Source: Citrus sinensis
Lineage: Eukaryota; Streptophyta; Magnoliopsida; Sapindales; Rutaceae
Direction of reading: 5' to 3'
Assembly: GCF_022201045.2 (NCBI RefSeq)
Contig: NC_068560.1
Span: 36,853,001 to 36,917,000 of the forward strand
Length of the DNA stretch: 64,000 nt
Position numbers and translations under genes: made by a program
Shown here: piece by piece, positions 11,734-22,462 of the stretch
How the letters are laid out: the number at the start of each line of letters is the position of its first letter
Position numbering within the stretch: position 1 is the first letter of the stretch
Notes under the pieces: generated by a model
Seen by the model: only the letters and a program-made list of their open reading frames with translations
The model's database searches: none
Told to the model about the DNA's origin: nothing

Positions 11734-12743
11734 TAGGGATGGCAAAAATCCCCACGGGGACGGATACCCTCGGGGATTTTTTCCATTTGAGGAGGGTATG
11801 AGGATAATTTCATACCTAATTTTTTATTCGGGGAAGGGACGGAAAATTTTTTTTACCCAATTTTTTATTCGAGGAGGGGACGGGGATGAGGTGGAATCCT
11901 CATTCCCTACCCATTTCCCCATTTTAATTTTTAATTTTTAAAATTACTAGTAAATAAATTATAAAATTTGAATTATAAAATTATAAGTACTGGTAAAAAT
12001 AAAAAAATATCAAAATATTTATATTATTAAACTTTTAGGCCTAATTAACTAATTAAAGTCCTAAATTTTTATTTAGGACATTAAAAAGACCGAACAGATT
12101 CTATTAGCCCAAAACTTTTGTTTTAATTTTAATATTCATTAAATATTTTAAACTTAAATTTATTTTTTATTTATCTTAAATTTATTTTTTATTTATTTTT
12201 AGATGTTATAATTGCCCACAGCAAATCACAATTTTAGTATCTAATCTAATATAATATTTGCTCTTGATTTACTTCGACTTAACTATTGTGCTGTAAAGAG
12301 AATAGTCCACATTTATAAAGTGCCCACGCCACCATTGAAAAGTTAATTTTGAATTTAAATTTGATTTTATTTGTAACAATTTTGTATTAGGCTATTAATT
12401 TGTTCATGATAGTTTGTATCCCTTGCATGCTGCGTTACTTATTAATTTAATGTATGTGACTTTTGTAATGGATATTAATGTAAGATATATTTTGAACTTT
12501 ACTTTTATTTGAATTTTTTATTTTAATATAATTAACTCAAAATCGAAAACAAAAAAAATGTATTAGTTATTCGGGGATCGGGGACCCTCGGGGATCCCCT
12601 GTTATTATTCGGGGCGGAGGGGATGGAGATTCTCTTAAATAATTTTGACGGGGATGGGGAGAGGACGGAGACATACGCAAAATATCAGAACTGGGTACAT
12701 GGAGAATTGGTCCCCTCCCCTCCCCTCCCCATTGCCATCCCTA
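11734..12743 (-). mobile_element. non-autonomous hAT-type element, copy 2 (1010 bp, inverted)
   Basis: Starts TAGGGATGGCAAAAATCC and ends CATTGCCATCCCTA. Flanks ATGATGAT (11726-11733) and ATGATGAA (12744-12751) make an 8-bp TSD matching 7 of 8. The body is the reverse complement of 2331-3324, including shared tracts such as the TTAGGACTTTAATTAG block. No transposase frame. The two copies are clearly recent siblings; their ends are better preserved here than in copy 1. Confidence 0.85.
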
Positions 12744-12751
12744 ATGATGAA

Positions 12752-14728
12752 GCAGCTTTGCGTTTACCCACTTGTTGTGCCAGTACTAATACAAAAGGTA
12801 TAAAGGGTTTCTCTTGTATATGAGCACCAGCAGTTTTTTTCTCTTTTGTTGTTTCTCCTTTGGCACTTGCAGCTTTGCACCAACAATTAATTGTTCAATA
12901 CAATAACAACTCAATAATTTGTTTAGCAGATCGTACAAATAGTCCTTTGGCCCTTTAGCAGGGTAGGGTTTTAATATGCATGCTAACTTTTCAGCTGGCT
13001 TTCATTGTTTTATCCGACCCCTTCACTTCATGCCACTATTTCTTACATAGCCTTTGTTTATAATGCAGAAATATTTATATTACCTTCTCTGTCTTTCTTA
13101 GCCCTACAACAGCGTCATCAGTACGTGTGGATAGATAGATACATGAAATTTAAATTTTCGTGGGTGAATGCCTGCGGTTTCTTCTTCTTCTTATTATTAT
13201 TTAGACTTCCCATAAGTCAATTGTGATGTCAAACTGAGAACCAAAAAAAGAAAGAGTAAATAAAGAAGGAGAGCGTATGAAGATTAAGTAAAATTGTTTA
13301 AAATGTATAGTTGTACAAAACCAAGTGATCTGATCTTTAAAAATTACTTATATATTGAAAAACCTGTACCCCTCTTTGTTAGCAGTTTAAAACAACTATC
13401 TTTGTCGATATTTGTATTTGCTTATGTAGTTGCTGGCTTAAATTAAAAGTTGTGTTTATGTGGCGATGAAGACTTCTGTTATTCTGATAGGAGGCTGGTT
13501 CAAGTCCAATGTGAGTTGACACTATTTTAGTAAATAATAACACTATTATAGATTGAAAAGAAGTGAAAAGATAAACTAATAAAACAGAACAAATAACATA
13601 TATTATATCACAGTAGCTGTCGCATATTGGAGCAAATAATAGCTAGTCAGCTACCATACTTGACCCTCAGAATTTTCAATTCTTTTATATGCTCACTAGC
13701 TGTCATTTGTCCAAAAGCACTTGCCACCAATTTTCTCTTTCAACAAGGAACAACCGAATTGTTTCTTCTCATTCTTCTCACAAAGGCGCAAACCATTGGC
13801 CTGCTTTGCTGTTCATCATAAGCAGCCTTTAACATTTAGGGCTGGGCAAAAATAAAACCAGTTGAGTGGATATTACATTAAAATCTCTCTAACGGTACAG
13901 GATTTATACTTGGGATTAATTCAGAATTTGTTTTTTTTTTTTGGGGGGGGGGTGTAAAGTTATAAACCATTAAATCTTAGAAACGCAAACACCGGATAAG
14001 CATATTTGAGATGGTATCTAGCTAGCTAGATAGATTACAGAGTTGGTGAAAACATAAAGAGGACTAAAATCTATAATCAAATAAGAAGGTGTTTGATTCG
14101 ACAAGTCAACATCAAGTTTAGTAGATTTTAGTTGAAGAAAGAAAGTTTAATCCATGTTGCATCCTGAAATTGCAGCAAATCTTAAATCACAACGAAATAA
14201 TTGTCCCCACACTTGTTTATAAAGATAATCGTACGTGGAGTCTTTTAATGTTTTTTTAATTTTTAGTGTCAAGATATTTAATGTATATCTGTGGAATGAC
14301 TTAATTAGACAGGACAGGCACTATTTAGTAGTGTCACGGCCGGAAGCTTGAGCAACTTTTTCTATAATTTTAAGACAAGTTGAACGGGGAAAAGGATGCC
14401 AGCATTGTGATGGTGAAGCTGATGATGCAGAAGCAGTCAAGCGGAGCTTCCTTTAATATTTAACTTTTATACCATATTTAAAGATATGATTTTTCTCATT
14501 AACATATGAAAAGAAACTGCAATAGAGTTGAATTTGGTTGTTTGGTTGCTGAGAAACTACTCAGAGAAAATTGATGAACATTCTATATCTATTTTTCAAT
14601 TCATTCAATCGTAATTGTCTCATAACAGACTTTATATATATACATGATGATTAGTAAGAGCTACGACTAACTAATTTTGCATTTACATAAAAAATTAACC
14701 AATCAAACCAGTAAATGACTAACTGATA
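12752..14728. other. 2-kb intergenic region
   Basis: No supported gene. Contains a T12/G10 junction at 13931-13952, a TAGGGCTGGGCAAAA hAT-like end at about 13837 without a partner, and a box-B-like GGTTCAAGTCC at about 13497 without other SINE features. Confidence 0.45.
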
Positions 14729-14733
14729 CTAAC

Positions 14734-15116
14734 TGTTGAGAATTCAGGTTGTGAAGAACCAGCATTTGATCCCAAGGCCCTGCTGGCATGCCACCTGAGC
14801 AACCATTTCCAAAGAGCAGCTGATGAGGAAGGTGAGGTGTATCCTATGAGCTGGCAAAACTGTTATGGTGAGGAATATCAACATGTGAACTCTGCAAGCT
14901 GGAAATTTCTAGAATGTTTTCAATGATTGGCTGTGCAGCTGTCACTCTTTGTCTTATTCATTTTCAGCTGCACCTTGAGCCAGCAACCGTTGTTTTTAGT
15001 TTATGTATAAATATTTGAAACAATTGTATTTCATTTTTAAGCTTCCTTTAATAAAACAAAGGTATGTTTGTTTCTCTGCTGCTTGCATATTCAAGCAATT
15101 CATCAAGAATTTAAGT
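14734..15116 (+). repeat. 5' LTR
   Basis: Identical to the 3' LTR except for one base. Contains a TATA-like TATAAATA at 15006-15013 and an AATAAA-type signal near 15048, consistent with U3-R-U5 promoter and polyadenylation functions. Confidence 0.95.
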
Positions 15117-15128
15117 TGGTATCAGAGC
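15117..15128 (+). promoter_or_regulatory. primer-binding site for initiator Met-tRNA
   Basis: TGGTATCAGAGC directly abuts the 5' LTR. This is the standard plant copia primer site, complementary to the 3' end of tRNA-iMet, and starts minus-strand DNA synthesis. Confidence 0.93.
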
Positions 15129-15139
15129 AACTTTAAGCT

Positions 15140-18100
15140 ATGGAAAGCAGCAGAAATTCACAAACAAACATGAATCAAACACTGGAAAATCCAGACGACC
15201 AAAACTTGAATCAACCAGAAAATGTTGATGACCAGAATCCAAACAACAACACCAGAAATATGACCCTAGTGAATGCATCTCCTACCCAACACATCACCAG
15301 CAACACATATGTGTTCACCAATCCTATCAAGCTAACACAGAACAATTTTATGCTCTGGAAATCACAAGTGATTTCCAGCATAAGAGCAAATGAGCTCGAA
15401 GGCTTCATAAATGGGAGCCATATTTGTCCCCCCAGATGCTTCACTAATCCTGGACCTAATCAAACTACTATCACCACCACAAATCCAGAATACCAAATCT
15501 GGAAGAAACAAGACCACATTCTTCTGAGCTGGTTGCTCTCATCACTCAGTGAAGGAGTGCTTGGCACTGTGGTGGATTGTTCTACTTCATGTGAAGTATG
15601 GACAACCCTTGCCAATCAATATGGTGCAAGAACAAGAGCTAGAGTTCTATACCTGAGAACACAGATTCAAACCACCAAAAAGGGGTCCCTTACAATTCAT
15701 GACTATTATTCCAGAATGAAAACTATCCTAAACACTCTTAGAGCAGCTGGAAATAACATGACTGATGAGGACTTCATTATGTGTGTTTTAGCTGGAGTAG
15801 GACCTGAATATGATTCTGTAGTCACTAATATTAACTCCATGCCAGAAACTCCTTCATTATCAGAAGTGTATGGAATGCTCCTCAGCCAAGAAACTAGAAC
15901 TGAACAGAACCTCAGCACAGGGTCACTTGAGGCCAACTTCACACAAATGAGAAATGGTAGAAGGAACTGGGGGTATGGTGAAAGATTTGGTAATCAACAG
16001 CAACCTGGAATAGTCTTTAGAACCCCTGGTAGTAGCTCTGGAAATGGTGGAAGTGGTGGTCCTGGTCAGACAAACCAAAATGCTCAAGACAAAGGGAAAG
16101 GCAAGGCTGTTGCTGAAAATGAGGGCTCTGAGTCAAAGGGTCCATGCCAGATTTGCTTCAAAATGGGTCACACAGCTGCTGAATGCTGGCATAGGTTCAA
16201 GAAAAATTATGTGCCACAACCAAATAGGAGAAGAGGGGCATACATGGCTTCAGCAGAAGGACAGAGCAGCAATGCCTGGTACCTTGACAGTGGTGCAACA
16301 AACCATGTAACCAATGCCATTGGGAACATGAACTTGAACTCAGAATACCAAGGTAATGACAAGCTCACTGTTGGTAATGGTAATAAACTTCACATCTCTC
16401 ACATTGGTTACTCTATGTTACCTACTTACAACCCACACAAGCACATCAAACTAAACCATATTCTCTGTGTACCTGATATTGCAAAGAACCTTATTAGTGT
16501 TTCCAAATTGCTTCTTGATAATGATATTAATGTTGAATTTCATAAATCTGTTTGCTTCATCAAGGACAAGAGCCAAGGGAAAATTCTGGTGAAAGGAGTG
16601 GCTAGAGATGGACTATACGAGCTACTATGCATGCCTACTCATTTGAGTGGCAACAAGGTCACATATGCTGCTGAGTTATCTTCCTTTTCAGAGTCTGAGT
16701 CAATAAGCTACATTAGCAATCCTATGTCAATGATGTGTTTCAATTTCAGTGTTGGTAGTAATGAGTCTGTCAGTACCAGTATAGCTGAGTCTAGTGAGGC
16801 TGATAAAGCAAGTAGTAGGAACCTTAGAACCAATGATATGGATCTTTGGCACTATAGGCTGGGGCATCCAAATTTGTCAGTCCTAAGAAACACTCTACTT
16901 TCATGTAATCAGCTCAATATCAATAAAAACATTTTTCCTTCATTTTGCAATGCCTGTCAGTATGGAAAGCAAGCTAAACAAAGCTTCAAAAGCATAGAAA
17001 CCAAAACCAGCACAGCCTTAGAATTGGTTCACAGTGACCTCTGGGGACCAGCACCTATCCCATCAACCCATGGACATAAATATTACATATCCTTTGTGGA
17101 TGATAGAACTAGATACACATGGCTGTTTCCTATAACAGCAAAATCACAGGCCCTTGACACATTCATTGTGTTCAAAAATCAAATAGAAAATCAGTTAAAT
17201 CTGAAAATCAAAGCCTTACAGACAGACATGGGTGGAGAGTTTAAAACATTTGAACCATATCTAAAAGGAGAAGGAATAGCTCTAAGACATTCATGCCCAT
17301 ATTTACATGAACAAAATGGAAAGGTGGAAAGAAAACACAGACATATTGTGGAAACTGGTCTAGCATTGTTAGCTCAAGCAAAAATGCCTTTAAAGTATTG
17401 GCAAGAAGCCTTCAGCCATGCCACATATCTCATAAACAGACTGACCTCACCTACACTCGAAAACAAAACTCCTTTTGAGCTACTATATCTCACCAAACCA
17501 GATTACTCACAAATCAAAGTTTTTGGTTGTGAATGTTATCCATACTTGAGACCCTACAACAAGCATAAGTTTGACTTCCATACATCCAAATGCATATTGC
17601 TGGGTATTAGTATCAGTCATAAAGGCTATGTTTGCATGCATCATTCAGGAAGAGTCTACATTTCAGCTAGTGTCAAGTTTAATGAAAGCTCATTCCCTTT
17701 TCAAAATGACTCAAATTTCTGCAAGTACAGGCTCACTGACCAAAATGTGTCCCCCACAGTCCTTGAAAAGTTTCAAGTTGTGTCTTTTTCCACAAGTGTC
17801 CCCTCTGAGTCAGCACAGCAAAAATCAGCTCATAGTCAATCTCAGGCCACTGCTGGAAACTCAGAACAGCTCTCAAATCCTGTTCAAGATGAAGCATGTG
17901 AGAATTTGAACCTCAACAATATGTCAGCCAACCAATCCCCTGCTCAACTCCCATCAAACTCCACAGAAGAAAACTGCAACCTGCCAGCAATAACAGAACC
18001 AAACACTCAAGCCTCCAACACTCAAAAGGAATTACCTTTACATCCTATGATCACAAGATCAAAGGCAGGAATCTTTAAACCAAAAGTCTACCAAACATCT

Positions 18101-19855
18101 ACTCAACCTGAAACCTCTTTACCCCAAGACTCAATTGTGGCATTGAAGGACCCTAAGTGGAGAAGAGCCATGGAAGATGAATACAATGCCTTAATCAAAA
18201 ACCAAACCTGGACCTTAATACCACATGACCAGAACTACAAACTTATTGGAAACAAGTGGGTGTACAAAGTGAAGGAGAATCCATATGGTACCATAAATAG
18301 ATACAAAGCCAGACTTGTCGTGAAAGGCTTTCTACAGACACCAGGACTTGATTTTAATGAGACTTTCAGCCCTGTGGTCAAAGCTGCAACCATTAGAATC
18401 ATTCTGACTTTGGCTGTGAATAATGATTGGATGTTAAGGCAAGTTGATATAAATAATGCTTTTCTGAATGGGGAGTTGACAGAAACAGTGTACATGCCAC
18501 AACCTGAAGGGTTTGAAGACAAAAGAAAGCCAAATCACATTTGCAAACTCAAGAAGGCTCTTTATGGCTTGAGACAGGCACCTAGAGCTTGGTTTGACAA
18601 GTTAAAGAGTGCTCTGTACTCTTGGGGGTTCAACAATTCAAAGTGTGATACCTCACTGTTTTTTAGAAAGAACAATGCTGAGATGGTCATTATACTTGTG
18701 TATGTAGATGACATAATTGTCACTGGAAGTGATAACAAAGGAATTGAGGGTGTGATAGGAAAGCTAAGTGAAGCTTTTGCATTGAAAGATCTAGGAAATC
18801 TGAGCTACTTCCTTGGGATACAGGTCATAAGAAATCAGAATTCTATTCTGCTTTCTCAAGCTAAATATGTCCAAGACCTATTAACTAAAACTGAGATGGA
18901 GAGCTGCAAAGGAATAGAGTCTCCATTCAGCACATCAGAAAAGCTGAAGAAAGGAGAAGGTGCCAAGCTCGATAACCCTTCATTCTACAGAAGTGTTATT
19001 GGAAGCCTGCAGTATGCTGTTCTAACGAGACCAGAACTTGCCTACTCTGTCAACAAGCTGAGCCAATACATGTCTGACCCAAGACAGCCTCACTGGATAG
19101 CCTGCAAACGAGTGTTGAGATATCTAAAGAACACTGGTAACATGTGTTTACAATTCAAAAAATCAGAACATCTTGATTTAGTAGCCTACACAGATGCTGA
19201 CTGGGCAAGTGATCCAGATGACAGAAGATCAATAAGTGGGTATTGTGTGTTCCTAGGAGATAATTTGGTAGCTTGGAGCTCAAGGAAACAAGGAATGGTG
19301 GCAAGATCTACAGCAGAGTCAGAGTACAGAGCCATGGCTCTATGCACCACTGAAATCACTTGGATTAACTCTCTGTTTGATGAGCTGAAGATTGAAATGC
19401 AGAGAACTCCAATGATTCTGAGTGATAGCACAAGTGCAGCAGCAATAGCCACAAATCCTGTGTATCACTCAAAAACAAAACACTTTGAAATAGATTTACA
19501 CTTCATTAGAGATAAAGTTACTCAAGGAGAGCTGGATATAAACTTTGTGGCCAGCAGAGACCAAATTGCAGATGTCTTGACCAAACCACTGCCTTACTAC
19601 AAGTTCAGTCAATTTCGAAGCAAACTCAATGTCTTTGACAAGACCTTAAGTTTGAGAGAGGGTGTTGAGAATTCAGGTTGTGAAGAACCAGCATTTGATC
19701 CCAAGGCCCTGCTGGCATGCCACCTGAGCAACCATTTCCAAAGAGCAGCTGATGAGGAAGGTGAGGTGTATCCTATGAGCTGGCAAAACTGTTATGGTGA
19801 GGAATATCAACATGTGAACTCTGCAAGCTGGAAATTTCTAGAATGTTTTCAATGA
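15140..19855 (+). CDS. copia gag-pol polyprotein
   Basis: A single 1571-aa frame. In order: a UBN2/gag-like region (about 60-260) with the retro-copia LTQNNFMLWKSQV start; a CCHC zinc knuckle CQICFKMGHTAAEC (about 338); aspartic protease with WYLDSGATNHV (about 380); GAG-pre-integrase LWHYRLGHPNLSVL (about 575); DDE integrase with LVHSDLWGP, LQTDMGGEF and NGKVERKHRH (about 630-740); reverse transcriptase of the RVT_2 type with YVDDIIVTG (about 1190); and RNase H with DADWASD, AESEYRAMA and the KHFEIDLHFIRD block (about 1350-1480). All catalytic motifs I can check are present and there is no internal stop. The last 63 or so codons are encoded by the 3' LTR. No gag/pol frameshift is needed, as usual for plant copia. 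Confidence 0.95.
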   Translation: MESSRNSQTNMNQTLENPDDQNLNQPENVDDQNPNNNTRNMTLVNASPTQHITSNTYVFTNPIKLTQNNFMLWKSQVISSIRANELEGFINGSHICPPRCFTNPGPNQTTITTTNPEYQIWKKQDHILLSWLLSSLSEGVLGTVVDCSTSCEVWTTLANQYGARTRARVLYLRTQIQTTKKGSLTIHDYYSRMKTILNTLRAAGNNMTDEDFIMCVLAGVGPEYDSVVTNINSMPETPSLSEVYGMLLSQETRTEQNLSTGSLEANFTQMRNGRRNWGYGERFGNQQQPGIVFRTPGSSSGNGGSGGPGQTNQNAQDKGKGKAVAENEGSESKGPCQICFKMGHTAAECWHRFKKNYVPQPNRRRGAYMASAEGQSSNAWYLDSGATNHVTNAIGNMNLNSEYQGNDKLTVGNGNKLHISHIGYSMLPTYNPHKHIKLNHILCVPDIAKNLISVSKLLLDNDINVEFHKSVCFIKDKSQGKILVKGVARDGLYELLCMPTHLSGNKVTYAAELSSFSESESISYISNPMSMMCFNFSVGSNESVSTSIAESSEADKASSRNLRTNDMDLWHYRLGHPNLSVLRNTLLSCNQLNINKNIFPSFCNACQYGKQAKQSFKSIETKTSTALELVHSDLWGPAPIPSTHGHKYYISFVDDRTRYTWLFPITAKSQALDTFIVFKNQIENQLNLKIKALQTDMGGEFKTFEPYLKGEGIALRHSCPYLHEQNGKVERKHRHIVETGLALLAQAKMPLKYWQEAFSHATYLINRLTSPTLENKTPFELLYLTKPDYSQIKVFGCECYPYLRPYNKHKFDFHTSKCILLGISISHKGYVCMHHSGRVYISASVKFNESSFPFQNDSNFCKYRLTDQNVSPTVLEKFQVVSFSTSVPSESAQQKSAHSQSQATAGNSEQLSNPVQDEACENLNLNNMSANQSPAQLPSNSTEENCNLPAITEPNTQASNTQKELPLHPMITRSKAGIFKPKVYQTSTQPETSLPQDSIVALKDPKWRRAMEDEYNALIKNQTWTLIPHDQNYKLIGNKWVYKVKENPYGTINRYKARLVVKGFLQTPGLDFNETFSPVVKAATIRIILTLAVNNDWMLRQVDINNAFLNGELTETVYMPQPEGFEDKRKPNHICKLKKALYGLRQAPRAWFDKLKSALYSWGFNNSKCDTSLFFRKNNAEMVIILVYVDDIIVTGSDNKGIEGVIGKLSEAFALKDLGNLSYFLGIQVIRNQNSILLSQAKYVQDLLTKTEMESCKGIESPFSTSEKLKKGEGAKLDNPSFYRSVIGSLQYAVLTRPELAYSVNKLSQYMSDPRQPHWIACKRVLRYLKNTGNMCLQFKKSEHLDLVAYTDADWASDPDDRRSISGYCVFLGDNLVAWSSRKQGMVARSTAESEYRAMALCTTEITWINSLFDELKIEMQRTPMILSDSTSAAAIATNPVYHSKTKHFEIDLHFIRDKVTQGELDINFVASRDQIADVLTKPLPYYKFSQFRSKLNVFDKTLSLREGVENSGCEEPAFDPKALLACHLSNHFQRAADEEGEVYPMSWQNCYGEEYQHVNSASWKFLECFQ

Positions 19856-20045
19856 TTGGTTGTGCAGCTGTCACTCTTTGTCTTATTCATTTTCAGCTGC
19901 ACCTTGAGCCAGCAACCGTTGTTTTTAGTTTATGTATAAATATTTGAAACAATTGTATTTCATTTTTAAGCTTCCTTTAATAAAACAAAGGTATGTTTGT
20001 TTCTCTGCTGCTTGCATATTCAAGCAATTCATCAAGAATTTAAGT
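19663..20045 (+). repeat. 3' LTR
   Basis: Begins TGTTGAGAATTCAGG right after the purine tract TTTGAGAGAGGG (19651-19662). Carries the stop codon of the polyprotein at 19853-19855. Confidence 0.95.
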
Positions 20046-20050
20046 CTAAC

Positions 20051-21679
20051 TAACTACTTTCATCACTGCTTAATAGAATTGGCCGACTCAGCATTGTTGA
20101 CGTGGCATTGCTGATGTGTCTTGTCTGCTGGCTTCCTTCCTCTTTTCAATTCAGCACAATGAGCTCTCGATCGAGAAATATCCAATAAAGTCCATTTCGT
20201 TTTTCTTCAATTAATTTCGTTCTGTGATGCAGTGCAACACTCGATGCTGCTATATATATATATATAGATATATATAGACCACCTAAATGTTACGTTAATG
20301 ATAAATCAAGCACAAGAGTTATATTAGATTATGTCACCAATGAGTATCGATTCAAATAAAAGCGAAGCTAATCTAATGATTACACTCGATCGCCCAACAA
20401 ATAATGAGAACCGACTGCAGCAATATATACAAAAAGTAGAAAAGGCCAATGAGGATAAGGAAGTTTGACGAACCTAATAAAATGAAATGGAAAAAATGTG
20501 GTGTCAGGCAGATACCTAACTTCTACTACATTATGCAAAATTATGAGACTGGTATAAGATGTGAGATTTAATTCTTTTCTGGGGTGGTTGTTGTGCCATC
20601 TGCTACTAAAAGTTTGAAGCTCAAGGCAAGGGGTCGGCATATGGCAGCGAATTTTGTTAAGATAAAACTAGACAATGTTTGCACACTGAGCCTCGTAACC
20701 CAGTGGTAACAGTTTTCTTTCTGTAACTGTAGGGATTAATTCTATAAGTCTCTCTAAAATAGAAATAATTTTCTCCCTGAAAAAAAAAAAGAATTATTAG
20801 TTTTCTCTTTATCATAGAAATAGATATTTGAACCGTGCTACAACGGCAATCATATCCATTGGTTTAGTAAGTCTCTAATTGTTTGCAATTACTGCACGCA
20901 AATTTGCATGGTCCAACCGCACGGCACCAAGGTGTCATTGAGCTGCTTTTATTCTTTGTGGAGGAAGGGTGACCACTGGGTTACGAAAATATTTCTTGAC
21001 ACAGCATGACAATTAATATTTAAAAATTGTGTATTACTAATATTGGCTTATTTAAAATAGAAGATGCACTGTGCGAGAAGCGAGAATTTGTGGTACGTGT
21101 TGTCGTTTGCCTATTGATGTGTGTGTCCACATTCCGCGATAATAGTTGATTCTTTGTTTTTGGATTTCTTGGCAGACAGAAAAATACTTCATATATTATT
21201 AATTTATGTAGACGGGCATCGGTGGACGGATTAATATTAATTGTAAGGATGCTTCCGTTGTGGACTCAAACAATTATATGATCAAACAAAGCTATACATA
21301 TATAATTAATTAATTAACATGTATTATCCAAAAGATGAATACCACATCATACTTAACACTAGTATTTTTAAAAAAATTTAAATTATTATGTATATGATTT
21401 AACAAGAAATTATAACAGATCAGTTAGGAACTTGCTAAACCGGACTGCTTTAATTTTGACCTTAGCTTAAGGGTATGTCATTAAAAGCAATGCAGACCGA
21501 ACTCAATAAATTGACAAGTATGAATTAGGTAAAATCCTGCCTAACTCCAACCTCGAACAGCCCAATAATCTAAGCACACACAGAAAACTCCTGATATTCT
21601 GCTCTTTTCTAATCTCGATCATGCCAAAATCCTTTTTCGTTATTTGATTAAAAAACCATGCTTTCAATTTTATTTATTA
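20051..21679. other. intergenic region
   Basis: No supported gene. A TA-rich repeat lies at 20251-20277. The stretch 20686-20790 has a tRNA-like CCCAGTGGTAAC and an A-rich end but not a convincing box B. Confidence 0.4.
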
Positions 21680-21688
21680 TAATAATAA

Positions 21689-22453
21689 GGAAAATTATCA
21701 GCCATATACCCTTAAATGACACCAGTATCAAACGTGTTACAACACTTCGCTTATATCACTCGTATACCTTAAATTGACAAAAGAGTTTTGGCGTCCACTT
21801 TTTCGTTTACTACCATTAATAACTTAACAGAATTTGAGCAAAATGATTATTTTACCCTTTAAACTCAAAATGAGGTCAAATAAATAAATTTACCTTGAAA
21901 ATTAATGTAAACTTTCAATACACAATTTTTTTATTTTGTTATTAACAATACATTTTTTTATTAAAAAATATGAATTATTAATGGTACATATTATTAACAA
22001 TTATCCATAAAAAATATTCATCTTATACCATAAAAAATTATTAACAACATATTATTTACAATTATACATATTATACCATAAAAAATTCAAGTTTGATCTT
22101 GGAGGAGTAGATCTTCAATAATTTAGGTTAAATTTTGGAGAAGTAGATTCAATTGTAAAGTAGTTTTTTTTTTTAGTAATTATTAACAATTATCCGATAA
22201 ACGGGATGACATGTCATTTTTATCAAAATATATTATATGACATGTCATTTTTTACTAAGTAAATGGGATGACATGTCGTTTTTTAAAAAGATTAGATTAC
22301 CCTTATGATGTCAGCGCTCGCAAACGGCAGTTAACGGATTATTGGACGGCAGAAGTGTTTTGTCAACTTAGGGTATATGAGTGATACACTTAAAAAATGT
22401 TATAGTATGTTTGATACTGGTGTCATTTAATGGTATATGACTGATAATTTCCC
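21689..22453. mobile_element. MULE-like TIR element, 765 bp
   Basis: The left end GGAAAATTATCAGCCATATA and the right end (complement GGGAAATTATCAGTCATATA) are inverted repeats that stay recognisable for more than 50 bp, sharing the ACACCAGTATCAAAC block. Flanks TAATAATAA (21680-21688 and 22454-22462) form a 9-bp TSD, although the sequence is low-complexity. There is no transposase frame, and AT-rich inner direct repeats (GACATGTCATTTTT) are present. A non-autonomous Mutator-like element is the best reading. Confidence 0.75.
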
Positions 22454-22462
22454 TAATAATAA

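Larger units (their letters stand above)
14734..20045 (+). mobile_element. complete Ty1/copia LTR retrotransposon (5312 bp)
   Basis: Two 383-bp LTRs (14734-15116 and 19663-20045) differ at a single position by my reading (C at 14931, T at 19860). A 5-bp target duplication CTAAC flanks the element (14729-14733 and 20046-20050). A primer-binding site complementary to initiator Met-tRNA follows the 5' LTR, and a purine tract (19651-19662) precedes the 3' LTR. One uninterrupted gag-pol frame lies between. The element therefore looks autonomous and recently inserted. The LTR starts with TG but, judged from TSD and repeat ends, finishes in GT and not CA. Confidence 0.96.

Noticed and set aside
13837..13870. 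TAGGGCTGGGCAAAA, resembling a hAT terminal repeat
   Set aside because: No matching inverted end or TSD was found within reach.
15211..19452. Minus-strand and alternative-frame ORFs of 77-112 codons across the copia element
   Set aside because: They are shadows of the long gag-pol frame, with no motif of their own.
20680..20795. tRNA-like stretch (CCCAGTGGTAAC) with an A-rich end
   Set aside because: No clear box B or cloverleaf, so neither a tRNA nor a firm SINE.
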